A stretch of 64,000 bases of DNA from Veillonella sp. VA139 (GTDB lineage: Bacteria; Bacillota; Negativicutes; Veillonellales; Veillonellaceae), in assembly GCF_003992005.1 (NCBI RefSeq), contig NZ_RQVL01000002.1:114308-178307 (forward strand), written 5' to 3'. Of the stretch, positions 18,068 to 27,562 are shown piece after piece. Both the position numbers and the translations under genes were made by a program. Under the pieces are notes generated by a model, which was not told the DNA's origin, searched no databases, and saw only the letters and a program-made list of their open reading frames with translations. Numbering within the stretch: the first letter of the stretch is position 1; each line of letters starts with the position of its first letter.

Positions 18068-19435
18068 ATGAAAGATTGGGCAAAAAAGGATTTAGAATTA
18101 ATTTGGCATCCATGTTCTCAAATGAAAGATTATGAAACATTGCCACCGATTGTGATCGACCATGCAAACGGTTGTTATTTATATGATGTAGATGGAAAAG
18201 AATATATAGATATCATTAGTTCTTGGTGGTGTAATTTACTAGGACATTGTCATCCAAAGGTCAACGAGGCGATTAAACACCAACTAGATACATTGGAACA
18301 TGTTATCTTCGCTAACTTTAGCCATCGACCTGCTATCACATTGGCGGAACGATTGAAAGAAGTGGTGCCAGAAGGATTAACACGCTTTCATTTCAGTGAT
18401 AATGGATCTGGTGCTGTAGAATGTGCTTTGAAAATGGCGTTCCAATACCACTATCAAACAGGCCACCCAGAGCGTCAGAAATTTTTATGCCTCAGTGAGA
18501 GCTATCATGGTGAAACCATTGGTGCTTTATCGGTAGGCAGTATGGACTTATTTGCTGAAATTTATAAGCCAATGTTGATGGATCAAACTGTTCACACTCA
18601 AGGACCAGACTGTTATCGTTGTGCTTATGGTAAAACTCGTGAAACTTGTTCATGTGAATGTTTTGAGCATATGGAAAAAGACTTTGCAGAACATGGATCT
18701 ACCTTGGCAGCAGTAATTGTCGAACCATTGATTCAAGGGTGTGCAGGTATGAAAATGTATCCGCCAGAATACCTACGTAAACTACGTGAGCTGTGCGACC
18801 GTTATGGAGTGTTGCTGATTGCTGATGAAATTGCCACAGGATTTGGTCGTACAGGCAAGTTATTTGCCTTTGATCATGCAGGAGTATCCCCAGATATTAT
18901 GACTGTCTCCAAAGCATTGACTGGTGGTTATATGCCGATGTCCATTACAGTAGTAGCTGAAAAAATTTACCAGGCGTTCTACGATGATTACCATACGATG
19001 AAAGCCTTCATGCATAGTCATACCTATAGTGGTAACCCATTAGGTTGTGCCGCTGCATTAGCAGTACTCGACACATTACGAGATGAGCATATTTTAGAAA
19101 AAGCAGAAGAGATGGGCAATTATTTACATGACGCCTTAGTGGAAGTCTTGGGGAATCACCCAAATGTAGGAGAAATCCGTCGTATGGGACTAATCAATGC
19201 CATCGAACTTGTTACCAATAAAGAAACAAAAGAAGGCTTTGATGGTTCCTTACGCATGGGCTATCAAATCTACAAAAAAGCATTGGATAGAGGTCTATTA
19301 TTACGTCCATTAGGAAATGTTATCTATTTCAATCCACCTTTAACCATTGATAAAGAGACTATCGATATCGCTATCGAACGAACAGTACAAGCCATGGCAG
19401 ATGTATTGAGTTTGTATTCAAAAATCAAAATATAA
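18068..19435 (+). CDS. bioA: Adenosylmethionine-8-amino-7-oxononanoate aminotransferase
   Basis: PLP enzyme that converts KAPA to DAPA with SAM as amino donor, the step before BioD. The 455-residue protein starts with the BioA pattern LIWHPCSQMKDYE, has YLYDVDGKEYID and SSWWCNLLGH, and the PLP lysine is Lys282 in SKALTGGYMP. Length is normal. A 195-base AT-rich gap separates it from bioD; I see no second BirA-like site there, so it may have its own promoter. Confidence 0.96.
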   Translation: MKDWAKKDLELIWHPCSQMKDYETLPPIVIDHANGCYLYDVDGKEYIDIISSWWCNLLGHCHPKVNEAIKHQLDTLEHVIFANFSHRPAITLAERLKEVVPEGLTRFHFSDNGSGAVECALKMAFQYHYQTGHPERQKFLCLSESYHGETIGALSVGSMDLFAEIYKPMLMDQTVHTQGPDCYRCAYGKTRETCSCECFEHMEKDFAEHGSTLAAVIVEPLIQGCAGMKMYPPEYLRKLRELCDRYGVLLIADEIATGFGRTGKLFAFDHAGVSPDIMTVSKALTGGYMPMSITVVAEKIYQAFYDDYHTMKAFMHSHTYSGNPLGCAAALAVLDTLRDEHILEKAEEMGNYLHDALVEVLGNHPNVGEIRRMGLINAIELVTNKETKEGFDGSLRMGYQIYKKALDRGLLLRPLGNVIYFNPPLTIDKETIDIAIERTVQAMADVLSLYSKIKI

Positions 19436-19456
19436 CTCGTTAAACTAGTATCTTTG

Positions 19457-19465
19457 TGCTATAAT
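19457..19465 (+). promoter_or_regulatory. Extended -10 before Rpn-type nuclease
   Basis: TGCTATAAT at 19457-19465, 28 bases before ATG 19493. It lies inside the longer version of the reading frame, which supports the shorter start. Confidence 0.6.
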
Positions 19466-19492
19466 TTAGATAGAAAAAGGAGTGTGAATCCT

Positions 19493-20308
19493 ATGTCTAT
19501 CAAACCTTATGAAGAACTTACGATACAAGATAATTTTATCTTTCAGAAAGTGATGCGTAATAAACGCATTTGCAAGCAAACGCTAGAAAGACTTTTAGAT
19601 ATTGATATTAAGGATATTGAATATCTAGAAGAAGAGAAGACTATTGATGTTCGCTTGGATAGCAAGAGTGTGCGACTAGATGTATTTGTCAATGATGATA
19701 AAGGAACTATCTTTAACATCGAAATGCAAACTAGCAAAGATATGAAGGAGCTTATTAAAAGAGCCAGATATTATCAAAGTGCAATAGATATTGATAGTTT
19801 AGAAAAGGGGCAACACTATTCAGAATTAAATGATGCATACGTTATTTTTATATGTACATTTGAGGTATATCCAGATAAGCTTCATAAGTATGACTTCAAA
19901 AATGTATGCTTGCAGAATACGGGTAGACACTTGAATGATGGGACTCAAAAGATTTTCTTGAGTACTAAGGGTGAATTGGATGATATATCTAAACCTTTAA
20001 AATATTTTTTAGATTATATAGATGGAAAAGATCCTGAAGATAGTCTGATGTGTGAGATTGATAGTGAAGTTCATACGATAAAACAATGTGATGAATGGAG
20101 GCGAGATTATATGACGTTAGCATTTGAAATGGAAAATAAACTAAAAGAAGGAATCGAAATAGGTAGAGAAGAAGGCAGAGAGGAAGGAAAAGTTGAAACG
20201 GTAATTGGCATGTTAAAGGAAAAGTTGTCCATAGAGATGATTGCTCGCATTACAAAATTAACAGTGGAACAAATTACTGAAATTGGTAAAATGAATGCAT
20301 TGCTATAG
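19493..20308 (+). CDS. Rpn/PD-(D/E)XK-type nuclease-transposase family protein
   Basis: A 271-residue protein of the Rpn (recombination-promoting nuclease) group. The PD-(D/E)XK core is visible as RLDVFVNDDKGTIFNIEMQ around residues 57-77, preceded by NFIFQKVM near the start and followed by RARYYQSAID. The C-terminal ~50 residues (GIEIGREEGREEGK) are a Glu/Arg/Gly repeat helix usual in this family. The start at 19493 follows AAAAAGGAG; the frame opens at 19454 but the -10 element lies within that part. Such genes move frequently; the target is unknown. Confidence 0.85.
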   Translation: MSIKPYEELTIQDNFIFQKVMRNKRICKQTLERLLDIDIKDIEYLEEEKTIDVRLDSKSVRLDVFVNDDKGTIFNIEMQTSKDMKELIKRARYYQSAIDIDSLEKGQHYSELNDAYVIFICTFEVYPDKLHKYDFKNVCLQNTGRHLNDGTQKIFLSTKGELDDISKPLKYFLDYIDGKDPEDSLMCEIDSEVHTIKQCDEWRRDYMTLAFEMENKLKEGIEIGREEGREEGKVETVIGMLKEKLSIEMIARITKLTVEQITEIGKMNALL

Positions 20309-20338
20309 TAGTTTTATAAGCAATGAATTAGAATGATA

Positions 20339-20379
20339 AAAAGGCTGTAAGCAAACGATACAAATGCTTACAGCCTTTT
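20339..20379. terminator. Bidirectional terminator between rpn-like gene and rqcH
   Basis: A perfect 15-bp stem, AAAAGGCTGTAAGCA (20339-20353) with TGCTTACAGCCTTTT (20365-20379), placed between two convergent genes; A- and T-runs serve both strands. Confidence 0.9.
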
Positions 20380-20462
20380 CTATATTCTGATTATGTTGTA
20401 AGGAATCAATAGTTCTAATAGATTACAAAGAGCCTTCTATCTTGCATGTAAGATATTCTAAA

Positions 20463-22190
20463 CTAGTTGTTTTCTATATACCCCTCAGGTGATTTCGGTT
20501 CCACCACAATGTCGTTGTGGGTATTAAATATGACATATCCCAAAGGAAATCCAGGTGGCTTTTTAATGTGCTTCACTAAGGTGTAGTCCACGGTTACTTT
20601 CGATGTATCTTTTCCTTTGCTAAAGTAGGCGGCGATTTGCGCAGCGGCTTCAATCATTTTAATATCTGGCTCTACATCTGAACGTAAGATAACATGAGAT
20701 CCTTGAGTATGCTGTGTATGTAACCATAGGTCATTAGGTTTAGCCCAACGGTTGGTGAGGTATTCGTTTTGTTGGTTATTTTGTCCCACATAGACATCGC
20801 CATTAGGAATGGTAAAGTGCAAGAAATTATCTTTTTTAATCTTGAAAGGAATCGGCTTTTTAGATTGACGCAATATGCCTGCACTTTCACACTCGCTGCG
20901 AATTTCTTGAACGGATTGCTTGGTCGTAGTCAAAGATAAACTGTATTGAATGGATTCCAAATACGAAAGGCGCATGGTGCTTTGTTCTAGTTGGTATTGA
21001 CCATTTTTCGTGCGATTTTTCATCTTACGATATAGTTTATAATAAGCCTGCGCATTTTCCGTAATGGATAATGGGGGATCCAATGGGATAGTAATATCTT
21101 CAGCTGAGTCAGATAATACGTTTTGCACTGTTACCTCCGACTCATAGTGATGAGGTAAGTAGCTATAAATCATGAGCAAATCCCCATAGGATTTATACAT
21201 ATCAGCTTTGGATGTGTCATCTAGATCAGCCTTAATCTTTTCATGACGACCTTCTTCTTTTTTGATGGCAGCGGCGATAATTTTTTCTAGTTCTTTTCCT
21301 GCCGTATGAATGGCTCCTAACTTTGCCACATCTTGTGAAAGAGCCTCAGAAATTGTTGGATACTGGATAGTATCAACAATGGTGTAAGGAGAACTTTCAC
21401 AGATAGAAATAGGCGTTAATAAGCGTTTACCTGTAGCCGTGGTGTATTGGAATAATCCTTGTGCCCTAAGAAGTTGGGATTGCAAATTAGTAAGTCCCTC
21501 GGTGATACTGCTAATAAGGCTCTCTGTCATCGGTGTCGTATGAGTTAGACCCATACGATAACATAGATCATCTAATAGGACCGGACCAAAGCCATTGAAG
21601 ATATGACGAATGGTATTGCCCACTGTGTCTTGTGAAAAGGATTGTAGTAATTGTGTTATCTCTGGACCAGAAAACTGCATAAGATCCACACGAGAGGTGT
21701 TGGGTGGTAATTCATAAGCCAATTTAGGTGCCACAGAGCGCACACGGTTCATAAGTGGTGTCACATGAACAAGGGATTCCAAAATGGTGCCATCTTGAAC
21801 AAAAATGCAGTTGGAATATTTGCCCATTAGTTCTACATAGATTTCATTTACAACGATGGAACCATCTAAGCCTAATTTATCGGCGGTGATGCGAATGATA
21901 CGGTCCCCGTGTAGTTGCTCAATATTTGTGATACGAGCTCCTTCAATATGTTTCCGTAAATACATAATAAGAGATGTAGGCTCCTTTGGAGCATCTACAA
22001 TCTTGTCTGTCACATAGATAGAGGGAGCACTGCCTACGGTAATCACTAAGTATGGACTTGTGGTAGGTGTATTAATTTTTAAAAGTATACTTGTTTTATC
22101 AATCTGCTGAATACGTTGAATCTGACCGTTTCCAACTTGCTCGTTCAGTTCTCGTATTAATACAGACAATGTTAAACCATCTAAATTCAT
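20463..22190 (-). CDS. rqcH: Rqc2 homologue RqcH (NFACT, fibronectin-binding-like)
   Basis: RqcH binds stalled 50S subunits and directs alanine tailing in ribosome-associated quality control. The 575-residue product has an N-terminal NFACT domain (MNLDGLTLSVLIRELNEQ), a central helical region with coiled coil (about residues 290-430), and the C-terminal NFACT-R/DUF814 domain with NDLWLHTQHTQGSHVIL (about 485-502). Length and order are normal. It diverges from yicC across a 536-base gap. Confidence 0.94.
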   Translation of the reverse strand: MNLDGLTLSVLIRELNEQVGNGQIQRIQQIDKTSILLKINTPTTSPYLVITVGSAPSIYVTDKIVDAPKEPTSLIMYLRKHIEGARITNIEQLHGDRIIRITADKLGLDGSIVVNEIYVELMGKYSNCIFVQDGTILESLVHVTPLMNRVRSVAPKLAYELPPNTSRVDLMQFSGPEITQLLQSFSQDTVGNTIRHIFNGFGPVLLDDLCYRMGLTHTTPMTESLISSITEGLTNLQSQLLRAQGLFQYTTATGKRLLTPISICESSPYTIVDTIQYPTISEALSQDVAKLGAIHTAGKELEKIIAAAIKKEEGRHEKIKADLDDTSKADMYKSYGDLLMIYSYLPHHYESEVTVQNVLSDSAEDITIPLDPPLSITENAQAYYKLYRKMKNRTKNGQYQLEQSTMRLSYLESIQYSLSLTTTKQSVQEIRSECESAGILRQSKKPIPFKIKKDNFLHFTIPNGDVYVGQNNQQNEYLTNRWAKPNDLWLHTQHTQGSHVILRSDVEPDIKMIEAAAQIAAYFSKGKDTSKVTVDYTLVKHIKKPPGFPLGYVIFNTHNDIVVEPKSPEGYIENN

Positions 22191-22726
22191 GGGAATCCTT
22201 TCGTTATAGGTGTATTGTTATATCTAAAAGTGTAACATATCAGTAAAATCATACTTCGATACTATACAAAAGACATAGCTATTTATTTATAAGATTACAA
22301 AAATGATTGACATTACATGGTATCTTACTAAGGATACAATGCGTATGTACTATTTATTAATAAGGGGATAAATTTAAAAAACTATCCCTATACTAGTATA
22401 CACTAATCTTTCAGAAGGAGATACCTTACACCCTCTATTCAATCATTATGCTTGTTATTGATGAGGATTTTAAGTGGTAACTTATTGGCATAATTTTTGT
22501 GGTAATTTTATAGTATATTAGTGGGGGAAATGTAGTCTATACATAATCGAAATATAAGACAGGTTTTTAGAGAAATAGATCTTGGTTTTCTATTATTCAT
22601 ATAAGGTATCATACTAGAAAATAATGTAGAAAGGTATATCGGATTCTATCATAAAAAATTTTATTTTTGTGCCGTACCGTGCTATACTGAAAGGTAAGAA
22701 ATAGATCGGAAACGCGAGGTAAATCC
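22191..22726. other. Long divergent intergenic region rqcH/yicC
   Basis: AT-rich with no convincing gene. I see a short hairpin GGGATA (22365-22370) with TATCCC (22383-22388), an isolated ribosome-site-like AGAAGGAG near 22413 without a suitable start codon, and an extended -10 TGCTATACT (22680-22688) that is probably the yicC promoter. Confidence 0.5.
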
Positions 22727-23608
22727 ATGAACAGTATGACAGGCTTTGGTCGCGGCATAGTGACTACAGAAACAGGAAGTTTCCAAGTAGAGATTAAAAC
22801 GGTAAATACGCGCTATTGTGACATTATCATTAAAAGCCCTAAACAATTTAATATCTTTGAAGACAAAGTACGACGGTTAATCCAATCAGCCTTTCAACGT
22901 GGTAAGGTAGAGGTGTCTATCTTATACAAAGAGTCCGGCGAGCAAGAGAAAGAATTATCTATGAACCGTGCCTTATGTGGACAGATTAAACAATTTTTAG
23001 TAGAAGAAGGATTCTATGCTGATGTGAAAGAGGTCCCTTTGTCGGCGATTATGTCCATTTCTTCAGACTGGATCACTGTAGAAGAACCACCTACTGATGA
23101 AGAGGCGATGGGACGAGCTTTAGAAGAGGCAACAAAATTGGCCATTGACGGTGTTCTTGCGATGCGTGCCAAAGAAGGCGTTGCGATGAAAGAAGATATT
23201 ACGAAACGTCTACAAGGGATTGAAACATTATTTGCTTACATGAAAAGTCGAAGAGATGTGGCCTTAGCACACCATGAAGAGCGATTATTGCAACGGATCC
23301 AAACTATGCTAGATAAAGTGGGCGTAGACTTTCAAGAAGAACGGTTTATGCAAGAAGTGGCTATACTTTCAGATAAAGTAGATATTTCGGAAGAGATTGC
23401 CCGATTTGCCTCACATGTGGTACAATTAAAAGAAATACTTGAGGAAGAAGGACCTATTGGACGTAAGTTAGATTTCTTGTTACAAGAAATGAACCGCGAG
23501 GTGAATACGATGGGATCCAAAGGGAATGAAATCACCATTGTAGACACCGTTGTACAATTGAAGGTAGAGTTAGAAAAAGTAAGAGAGCAAATTCAGAATA
23601 TAGAATAA
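22727..23608 (+). CDS. yicC: YicC-family endoribonuclease
   Basis: A 293-residue protein beginning MNSMTGFGRG, followed by VEIKTVNTRYCDI, both family hallmarks. The C-terminal part contains LDFLLQEMNREVNTMGSK, the conserved DUF1732 segment. YicC proteins are stress-linked endoribonucleases. It is the first gene of a yicC-gmk-rpoZ run, a common Firmicutes order. GAGGT precedes the ATG. Confidence 0.94.
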   Translation: MNSMTGFGRGIVTTETGSFQVEIKTVNTRYCDIIIKSPKQFNIFEDKVRRLIQSAFQRGKVEVSILYKESGEQEKELSMNRALCGQIKQFLVEEGFYADVKEVPLSAIMSISSDWITVEEPPTDEEAMGRALEEATKLAIDGVLAMRAKEGVAMKEDITKRLQGIETLFAYMKSRRDVALAHHEERLLQRIQTMLDKVGVDFQEERFMQEVAILSDKVDISEEIARFASHVVQLKEILEEEGPIGRKLDFLLQEMNREVNTMGSKGNEITIVDTVVQLKVELEKVREQIQNIE

Positions 23609-23632
23609 TGTGTAAGTAGTACTGGAGTTATC

Positions 23633-24268
23633 ATGTCTGATAAAGGAATATTAATCGTCATTTCAGGACCATCTGGGGCAGGAAAAGGCACGATTTGTGC
23701 AGAACTCCGCAAGCAAATGCCAAACTTGGTCTATTCTGTATCGATGACCACACGCCAACCGCGGGTGGGTGAAGAAGAGGGTATTAGCTATTTCTTCCGA
23801 GATGTAGATACATTTGAAAAATTAATCAAAGAAGATGCATTCTTAGAATATGCAAAAGTGTACGATAATTACTATGGTACACCGAAAGAGCACGTCATGA
23901 ACTTATTAGAAGAAGGCAAGAGTGTGATTTTGGAGATTGATATTCAAGGTGCTATGAAGGTAAAAGAATCCTACAGCGATGCTGTCTTTATCTACGTTGT
24001 ACCGCCATCCTTAGATGTGTTAACATCTCGTCTGCATGGTCGTGGTACGGATGATAAAGAAGTGATTCATAAACGTTTATCTTTAGCTTGTTCAGAATTA
24101 GCATTAGCACATCGTTATGATTACATAGTGGTGAATGATGATTTGGAAGATGCTATTGAACGAACAGCATCTATCTTGCGGGCTGAAACATGTAAGATTA
24201 GTCGAAATAAAGAAAAAATTCAATACATTTATAAACGATATAGCAATGAGCAACAAGAAAATCATTAA
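23633..24268 (+). CDS. gmk: Guanylate kinase
   Basis: Phosphorylates GMP to GDP with ATP. The 211-residue protein has the P-loop SGPSGAGKGT at residues 11-20, the GMP-binding SMTTRQPRVGEEEGISYFF region, and LEIDIQGAMKVKE. Length is normal. It starts 24 bases after yicC and is followed by rpoZ. Confidence 0.97.
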   Translation: MSDKGILIVISGPSGAGKGTICAELRKQMPNLVYSVSMTTRQPRVGEEEGISYFFRDVDTFEKLIKEDAFLEYAKVYDNYYGTPKEHVMNLLEEGKSVILEIDIQGAMKVKESYSDAVFIYVVPPSLDVLTSRLHGRGTDDKEVIHKRLSLACSELALAHRYDYIVVNDDLEDAIERTASILRAETCKISRNKEKIQYIYKRYSNEQQENH

Positions 24269-24321
24269 GTTGCTATTGGTATGTCAAAATACTAGTGTTT
24301 AATACAGAGGAGACTTTCATT

Positions 24322-24534
24322 ATGATGGTAGAACCGCATTTAAAAGATTTGGAAAAACAAGTAGATAGCAAGTACACATTGGTAACATTGGCAGCGAAAC
24401 GTGCTCGTGAATTAACTGATGGACAGCCATCCTTAGTAGGTGATGTAGGCACAGAAAATCCTGTATCCATCGCTTTATATGAAATTGCAGCGGAGCAAGT
24501 TGGCTTTGAACGCACAAAAGATGGCGTGAAATAA
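24322..24534 (+). CDS. rpoZ: RNA polymerase omega subunit
   Basis: A 70-residue omega subunit, which stabilises the beta' subunit. The core pattern VTLAAKRARELTDG is present. An upstream in-frame GTG (24295) exists, but AGAGGAG (24306-24312) sits 9 bases before ATG 24322, so this start is preferred. It follows gmk in the usual order and ends in a terminator. Confidence 0.92.
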   Translation: MMVEPHLKDLEKQVDSKYTLVTLAAKRARELTDGQPSLVGDVGTENPVSIALYEIAAEQVGFERTKDGVK

Positions 24535-24557
24535 TTTTATACGGAATGTATATGATG

Positions 24558-24602
24558 CCTAATGAATAGAGGAATCCAACTGTATTCATTAGGTATTTTT
24601 TT
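24558..24602 (+). terminator. Terminator after rpoZ
   Basis: CCTAATGAAT (24558-24567) pairs perfectly with ATTCATTAGG (24584-24593); a T-run with one A follows. Confidence 0.85.
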
Positions 24603-24672
24603 CAGGTATACTACATTCCTAAAAGCTATAACAAAAGATACTATAAAGGTAGAAAATATAAGGGAAGTAGGG

Positions 24673-24678
24673 TATAAT
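24673..24678 (+). promoter_or_regulatory. -10 element before yajQ
   Basis: A consensus TATAAT 36 bases before the yajQ start; the -35 is not clear. Confidence 0.45.
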
Positions 24679-24713
24679 TAAACTGTTCATGTAAATAATT
24701 ATTGGAGGTTTAT

Positions 24714-25208
24714 ATGGCTAAAGATTGTTCATTTGACGTTGTATCCGAAGTGGATATGCAAGAAGTAGATAATGCAGTAAATCAAGCGAAGAAAGAAATT
24801 GGCACTCGCTACGATTTCCGTAATAGCAAAGCAGATATAGAACACGATGGTGATACTATAAAAATTCATTGTGATGATGAATATAAATTAGGGGCTATTA
24901 TCGATGTGCTAAAAGGCAAAATGGTGAAACGTAATGTGGCCATTAAAAACTTGGAATATGGCAAAATTGAACCAGCATCTGGTGGTACAGTTCGCCAAGT
25001 TGTGACCATCAAAAATGGTATCTCTAAAGAGGTAGCTAAAGATGTGGTGAAACTCATCAAAAATATGAAATTAAAAGTGACGGCTCAAATTATGGAAGAC
25101 CAAGTACGTGTAGCAGGAAAAGACAAAGATCAATTACAAGCAGTGATTACGATGCTTCGTGAACAAGATTTACCTGTAGAATTACAATTTGTGAATTTCC
25201 GTTCTTAA
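24714..25208 (+). CDS. yajQ: YajQ-family nucleotide-binding protein
   Basis: A 164-residue protein with the YajQ pattern SFDVVSEVDMQEVDNAVNQA at the start and the IGTRYDFRN segment, then a C-terminal QFVNFRS. The family binds RNA or cyclic di-GMP in some species; the ligand here is unknown. The frame can be read from TTG 24702, but that TTG is part of the ribosome site TTGGAGG, so ATG 24714 is the start. A hairpin separates it from the cobalamin operon. Confidence 0.94.
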   Translation: MAKDCSFDVVSEVDMQEVDNAVNQAKKEIGTRYDFRNSKADIEHDGDTIKIHCDDEYKLGAIIDVLKGKMVKRNVAIKNLEYGKIEPASGGTVRQVVTIKNGISKEVAKDVVKLIKNMKLKVTAQIMEDQVRVAGKDKDQLQAVITMLREQDLPVELQFVNFRS

Positions 25209-25216
25209 TCAAATAG

Positions 25217-25249
25217 AGGAGCATCACCCAATGGATGCTCCTATTTTAT
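25217..25249 (+). terminator. Hairpin between yajQ and cbiD
   Basis: AGGAGCATC (25217-25225) pairs with GATGCTCCT (25234-25242), then ATTTTAT. Only 14 bases separate it from the cbiD start, so it may also tune expression of the cobalamin operon. Confidence 0.6.
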
Positions 25250-25262
25250 CATGTGAGGGACT

Positions 25263-26381
25263 ATGAACGTAGAAGATATGCGTGGTGGTTACACCACTGG
25301 TTCCTGTGCAACAGCAGGGGTAAAAGCAGGACTCTTAGCCCTAATCGAAGAAGAAATTGTTGACCAAGTTTCTATACGAAACCCGCAAGATGCTTTCATT
25401 CATGTGCCCATTGCCAAGGTAGAAGTAGTATCGCCAACGGAGGTAATGGTAACTGTTGTGAAAGATGGTGGCGATGACCCGGATGTCACACATGGTACTG
25501 ATATTGTGACTACAGTGACATTAAATCAATCGGGAATCATTACCTATGAAGCTGGATTTGGAGTTGGTACAGTAACGAAACCAGGCTTGGCATTACCCGT
25601 AGGAGAACCAGCCATCAATCCAGGTCCTAGAACAATGATTTCCTATGTATTTGAAGAATTAGTACCGAAAGGTATGGGTATCCATGTGAAAGTCTCTGTC
25701 CCAGCTGGAGAAACCTTGGCTAGAAAAACCTTGAATGGCACCCTTGGTATTGAAGGTGGTATTTCTATCATTGGCACGACAGGTATTGTAAAGCCCATGA
25801 GTGAAGAAGGGTTTAAAAACTCTTTAGTACCCCAATTGCGTGTCATGAAAGAAGCTGGTTATACAACGGCCATACTTGTACCAGGGCGTATAGGTCAAGA
25901 AATTGCAAAAGAGCAGCTGGGTATTTCTATCAATCAAATGGCAGAAACAAGTAATTTTATCGGATTTATGCTAGAACAATGTGTCAAAATTGGATTTAAA
26001 AATATCCTTATCATTGGTCATATAGGTAAAATTATAAAACTGGCTAGCGGTAGCTTTCACACCCACAACCGCATGAGTGATGGTCGGATGGAAACCATTG
26101 TTGCCTATGCAGCCTTAGAAGGGGCATCTCGAGAAGTTTGTGAAGAGTTGATGGACTGTCGCACTACAGAAGCGGCTATGCCAATTATTGAACGGGAGCA
26201 TCTAGAGGGTATTTATCAGCGCGTAGCGGATCGCGCATCCTTACGTTCTATGCGCTATATTGCGCAAGATGCAAACGTTGGTATTATCATATCTACCTTA
26301 GATGGCACTATATTGGCCGTCGATGAGGTAGCGAAACAAATAGGAGAAGAAGAATCATGGCACATACCTTGTATGTCGTAG
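25263..26381 (+). CDS. cbiD: Cobalt-precorrin-5B C1-methyltransferase
   Basis: CbiD methylates C1 during ring contraction in the anaerobic B12 pathway. The 372-residue protein has the CbiD start GGYTTGSCATAGVKAGLLAL (from about residue 8) and the downstream HIGKIIKLASGSFHTHNRMSDG region. Length is normal. It opens a run of eight overlapping corrin genes and overlaps cbiE by 25 bases. I see no cobalamin riboswitch in the 54 bases before it. Confidence 0.96.
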   Translation: MNVEDMRGGYTTGSCATAGVKAGLLALIEEEIVDQVSIRNPQDAFIHVPIAKVEVVSPTEVMVTVVKDGGDDPDVTHGTDIVTTVTLNQSGIITYEAGFGVGTVTKPGLALPVGEPAINPGPRTMISYVFEELVPKGMGIHVKVSVPAGETLARKTLNGTLGIEGGISIIGTTGIVKPMSEEGFKNSLVPQLRVMKEAGYTTAILVPGRIGQEIAKEQLGISINQMAETSNFIGFMLEQCVKIGFKNILIIGHIGKIIKLASGSFHTHNRMSDGRMETIVAYAALEGASREVCEELMDCRTTEAAMPIIEREHLEGIYQRVADRASLRSMRYIAQDANVGIIISTLDGTILAVDEVAKQIGEEESWHIPCMS

Positions 26382-26983
26382 GTATTGGCCCTGGGAATCC
26401 AGAGTATGTAGTACCTAGAGGATTACATCTTATCAAGCAGGCTAAGGTCTTGGTAGGAAGTGAGCGAGCATTAGAAGACTTTGCTCAGCCAGGTCAGTTG
26501 ACCTTTCCTATTGCGAAACTAGCACCTATGGCAGAGTGGATGGGACAGCAACTACAATCCAACGATATTGTAGTCTTAGTTAGTGGTGATACGGGGTATT
26601 ATTCCTTATTGCCATACTTAAAAACTAAATTCCCTAACAATCCAATCGATGTGACACCGGGCATAAGTTCTATGACATTTGCCTTTGCTAGACTTGGTGA
26701 AGTGTGGCACAATGCAGATTTAATGAGCTTTCACGGCCGTCGCCCAGAGGAAAAAGATTTGTATTATGCGGAAGGACGTAAATTAGGATTCTTAACAGAT
26801 CCTGAACAGAATCCTGCCTATATTGCAAAATATTTAATCGAAGAACATGGTTGGCCCAAGGATACAAAAGCGGCTGCTTGTGAACGATTGAGTTATGAAG
26901 ATGAGCGTATTGAACGCGGCACATTAGAAGAATTACAGACATTGGAGGGCTTTGGTCACTCCGTAATGGTGGTATTAGGATGA
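26357..26983 (+). CDS. cbiE: Cobalt-precorrin-7 C5-methyltransferase
   Basis: SAM-dependent tetrapyrrole methylase that methylates C5. The 208-residue protein starts with YVVGIGPGNPEYV and has the VLVSGDTGYYSLL motif of the family. The separate CbiE form (not fused as CobL) is followed by cbiT. ATG 26357 lies within the 3' end of cbiD. Confidence 0.94.
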   Translation: MAHTLYVVGIGPGNPEYVVPRGLHLIKQAKVLVGSERALEDFAQPGQLTFPIAKLAPMAEWMGQQLQSNDIVVLVSGDTGYYSLLPYLKTKFPNNPIDVTPGISSMTFAFARLGEVWHNADLMSFHGRRPEEKDLYYAEGRKLGFLTDPEQNPAYIAKYLIEEHGWPKDTKAAACERLSYEDERIERGTLEELQTLEGFGHSVMVVLG

Positions 26984-27561
26984 GACATTTTTTTGGAATT
27001 GAAGACGAGGAATTTATTCGTGGCGATGTGCCCATGACGAAAAAAGAAATTCGTATGGTTGTTATGAATGCAGCTCGTGTACAAGAAGATAGCATAGTTC
27101 TTGATGTGGGAGCTGGTACAGGGTCCATTTCGATTGAAGCTGCCTTAGCAGCTCCGAAAGGACATGTATATGCTATTGAGCGCTTTGAGAAAGCGACAGA
27201 TTTAATTCGCCAAAATCAAGAAAAATTTGGCGTGAAAAACTTAACAATTATTGAGGCCAAAGCCCCAGAAGGTATGGAAGATTTACCAGAATTGGACGCT
27301 GTTATCATTGGTGGTAGCGCTGGTGGTATGGGTACCATTATGGACGAAGCAACTCGGTTGTTGAAAGTGGGTGGTCGTCTTGTGGTAACTGCTGTGACTA
27401 TGGAAACAGGGTATACCATTTTGAAAGAGTTAAAAGGTAGACCATATACCTATGAAGGATTCCAAATGCAAGTGAGTCGTTTTAGAAAAGCCGGCCCGTA
27501 CCATTTATTAAATCCATTGAGCCCTATTTTTATCGTAACTGCTGTGAAACAGGAGGCATAA
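26980..27561 (+). CDS. cbiT: Cobalt-precorrin-6B C15-methyltransferase (decarboxylating)
   Basis: A class I SAM methyltransferase that methylates C15 and decarboxylates the C12 acetate. The 193-residue protein has RGDVPMTKKEIRMV near the start and the SAM motif VLDVGAGTGSISIEAA. It overlaps cbiE by 4 bases (ATGA), a typical translational coupling. Confidence 0.95.
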   Translation: MRHFFGIEDEEFIRGDVPMTKKEIRMVVMNAARVQEDSIVLDVGAGTGSISIEAALAAPKGHVYAIERFEKATDLIRQNQEKFGVKNLTIIEAKAPEGMEDLPELDAVIIGGSAGGMGTIMDEATRLLKVGGRLVVTAVTMETGYTILKELKGRPYTYEGFQMQVSRFRKAGPYHLLNPLSPIFIVTAVKQEA

Positions 27562-27562
27562 T

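Noticed and set aside
25209..25262. Cobalamin riboswitch before cbiD
   Set aside because: The gap is only 54 bases, is occupied by a simple hairpin and has no B12-box-like sequence.
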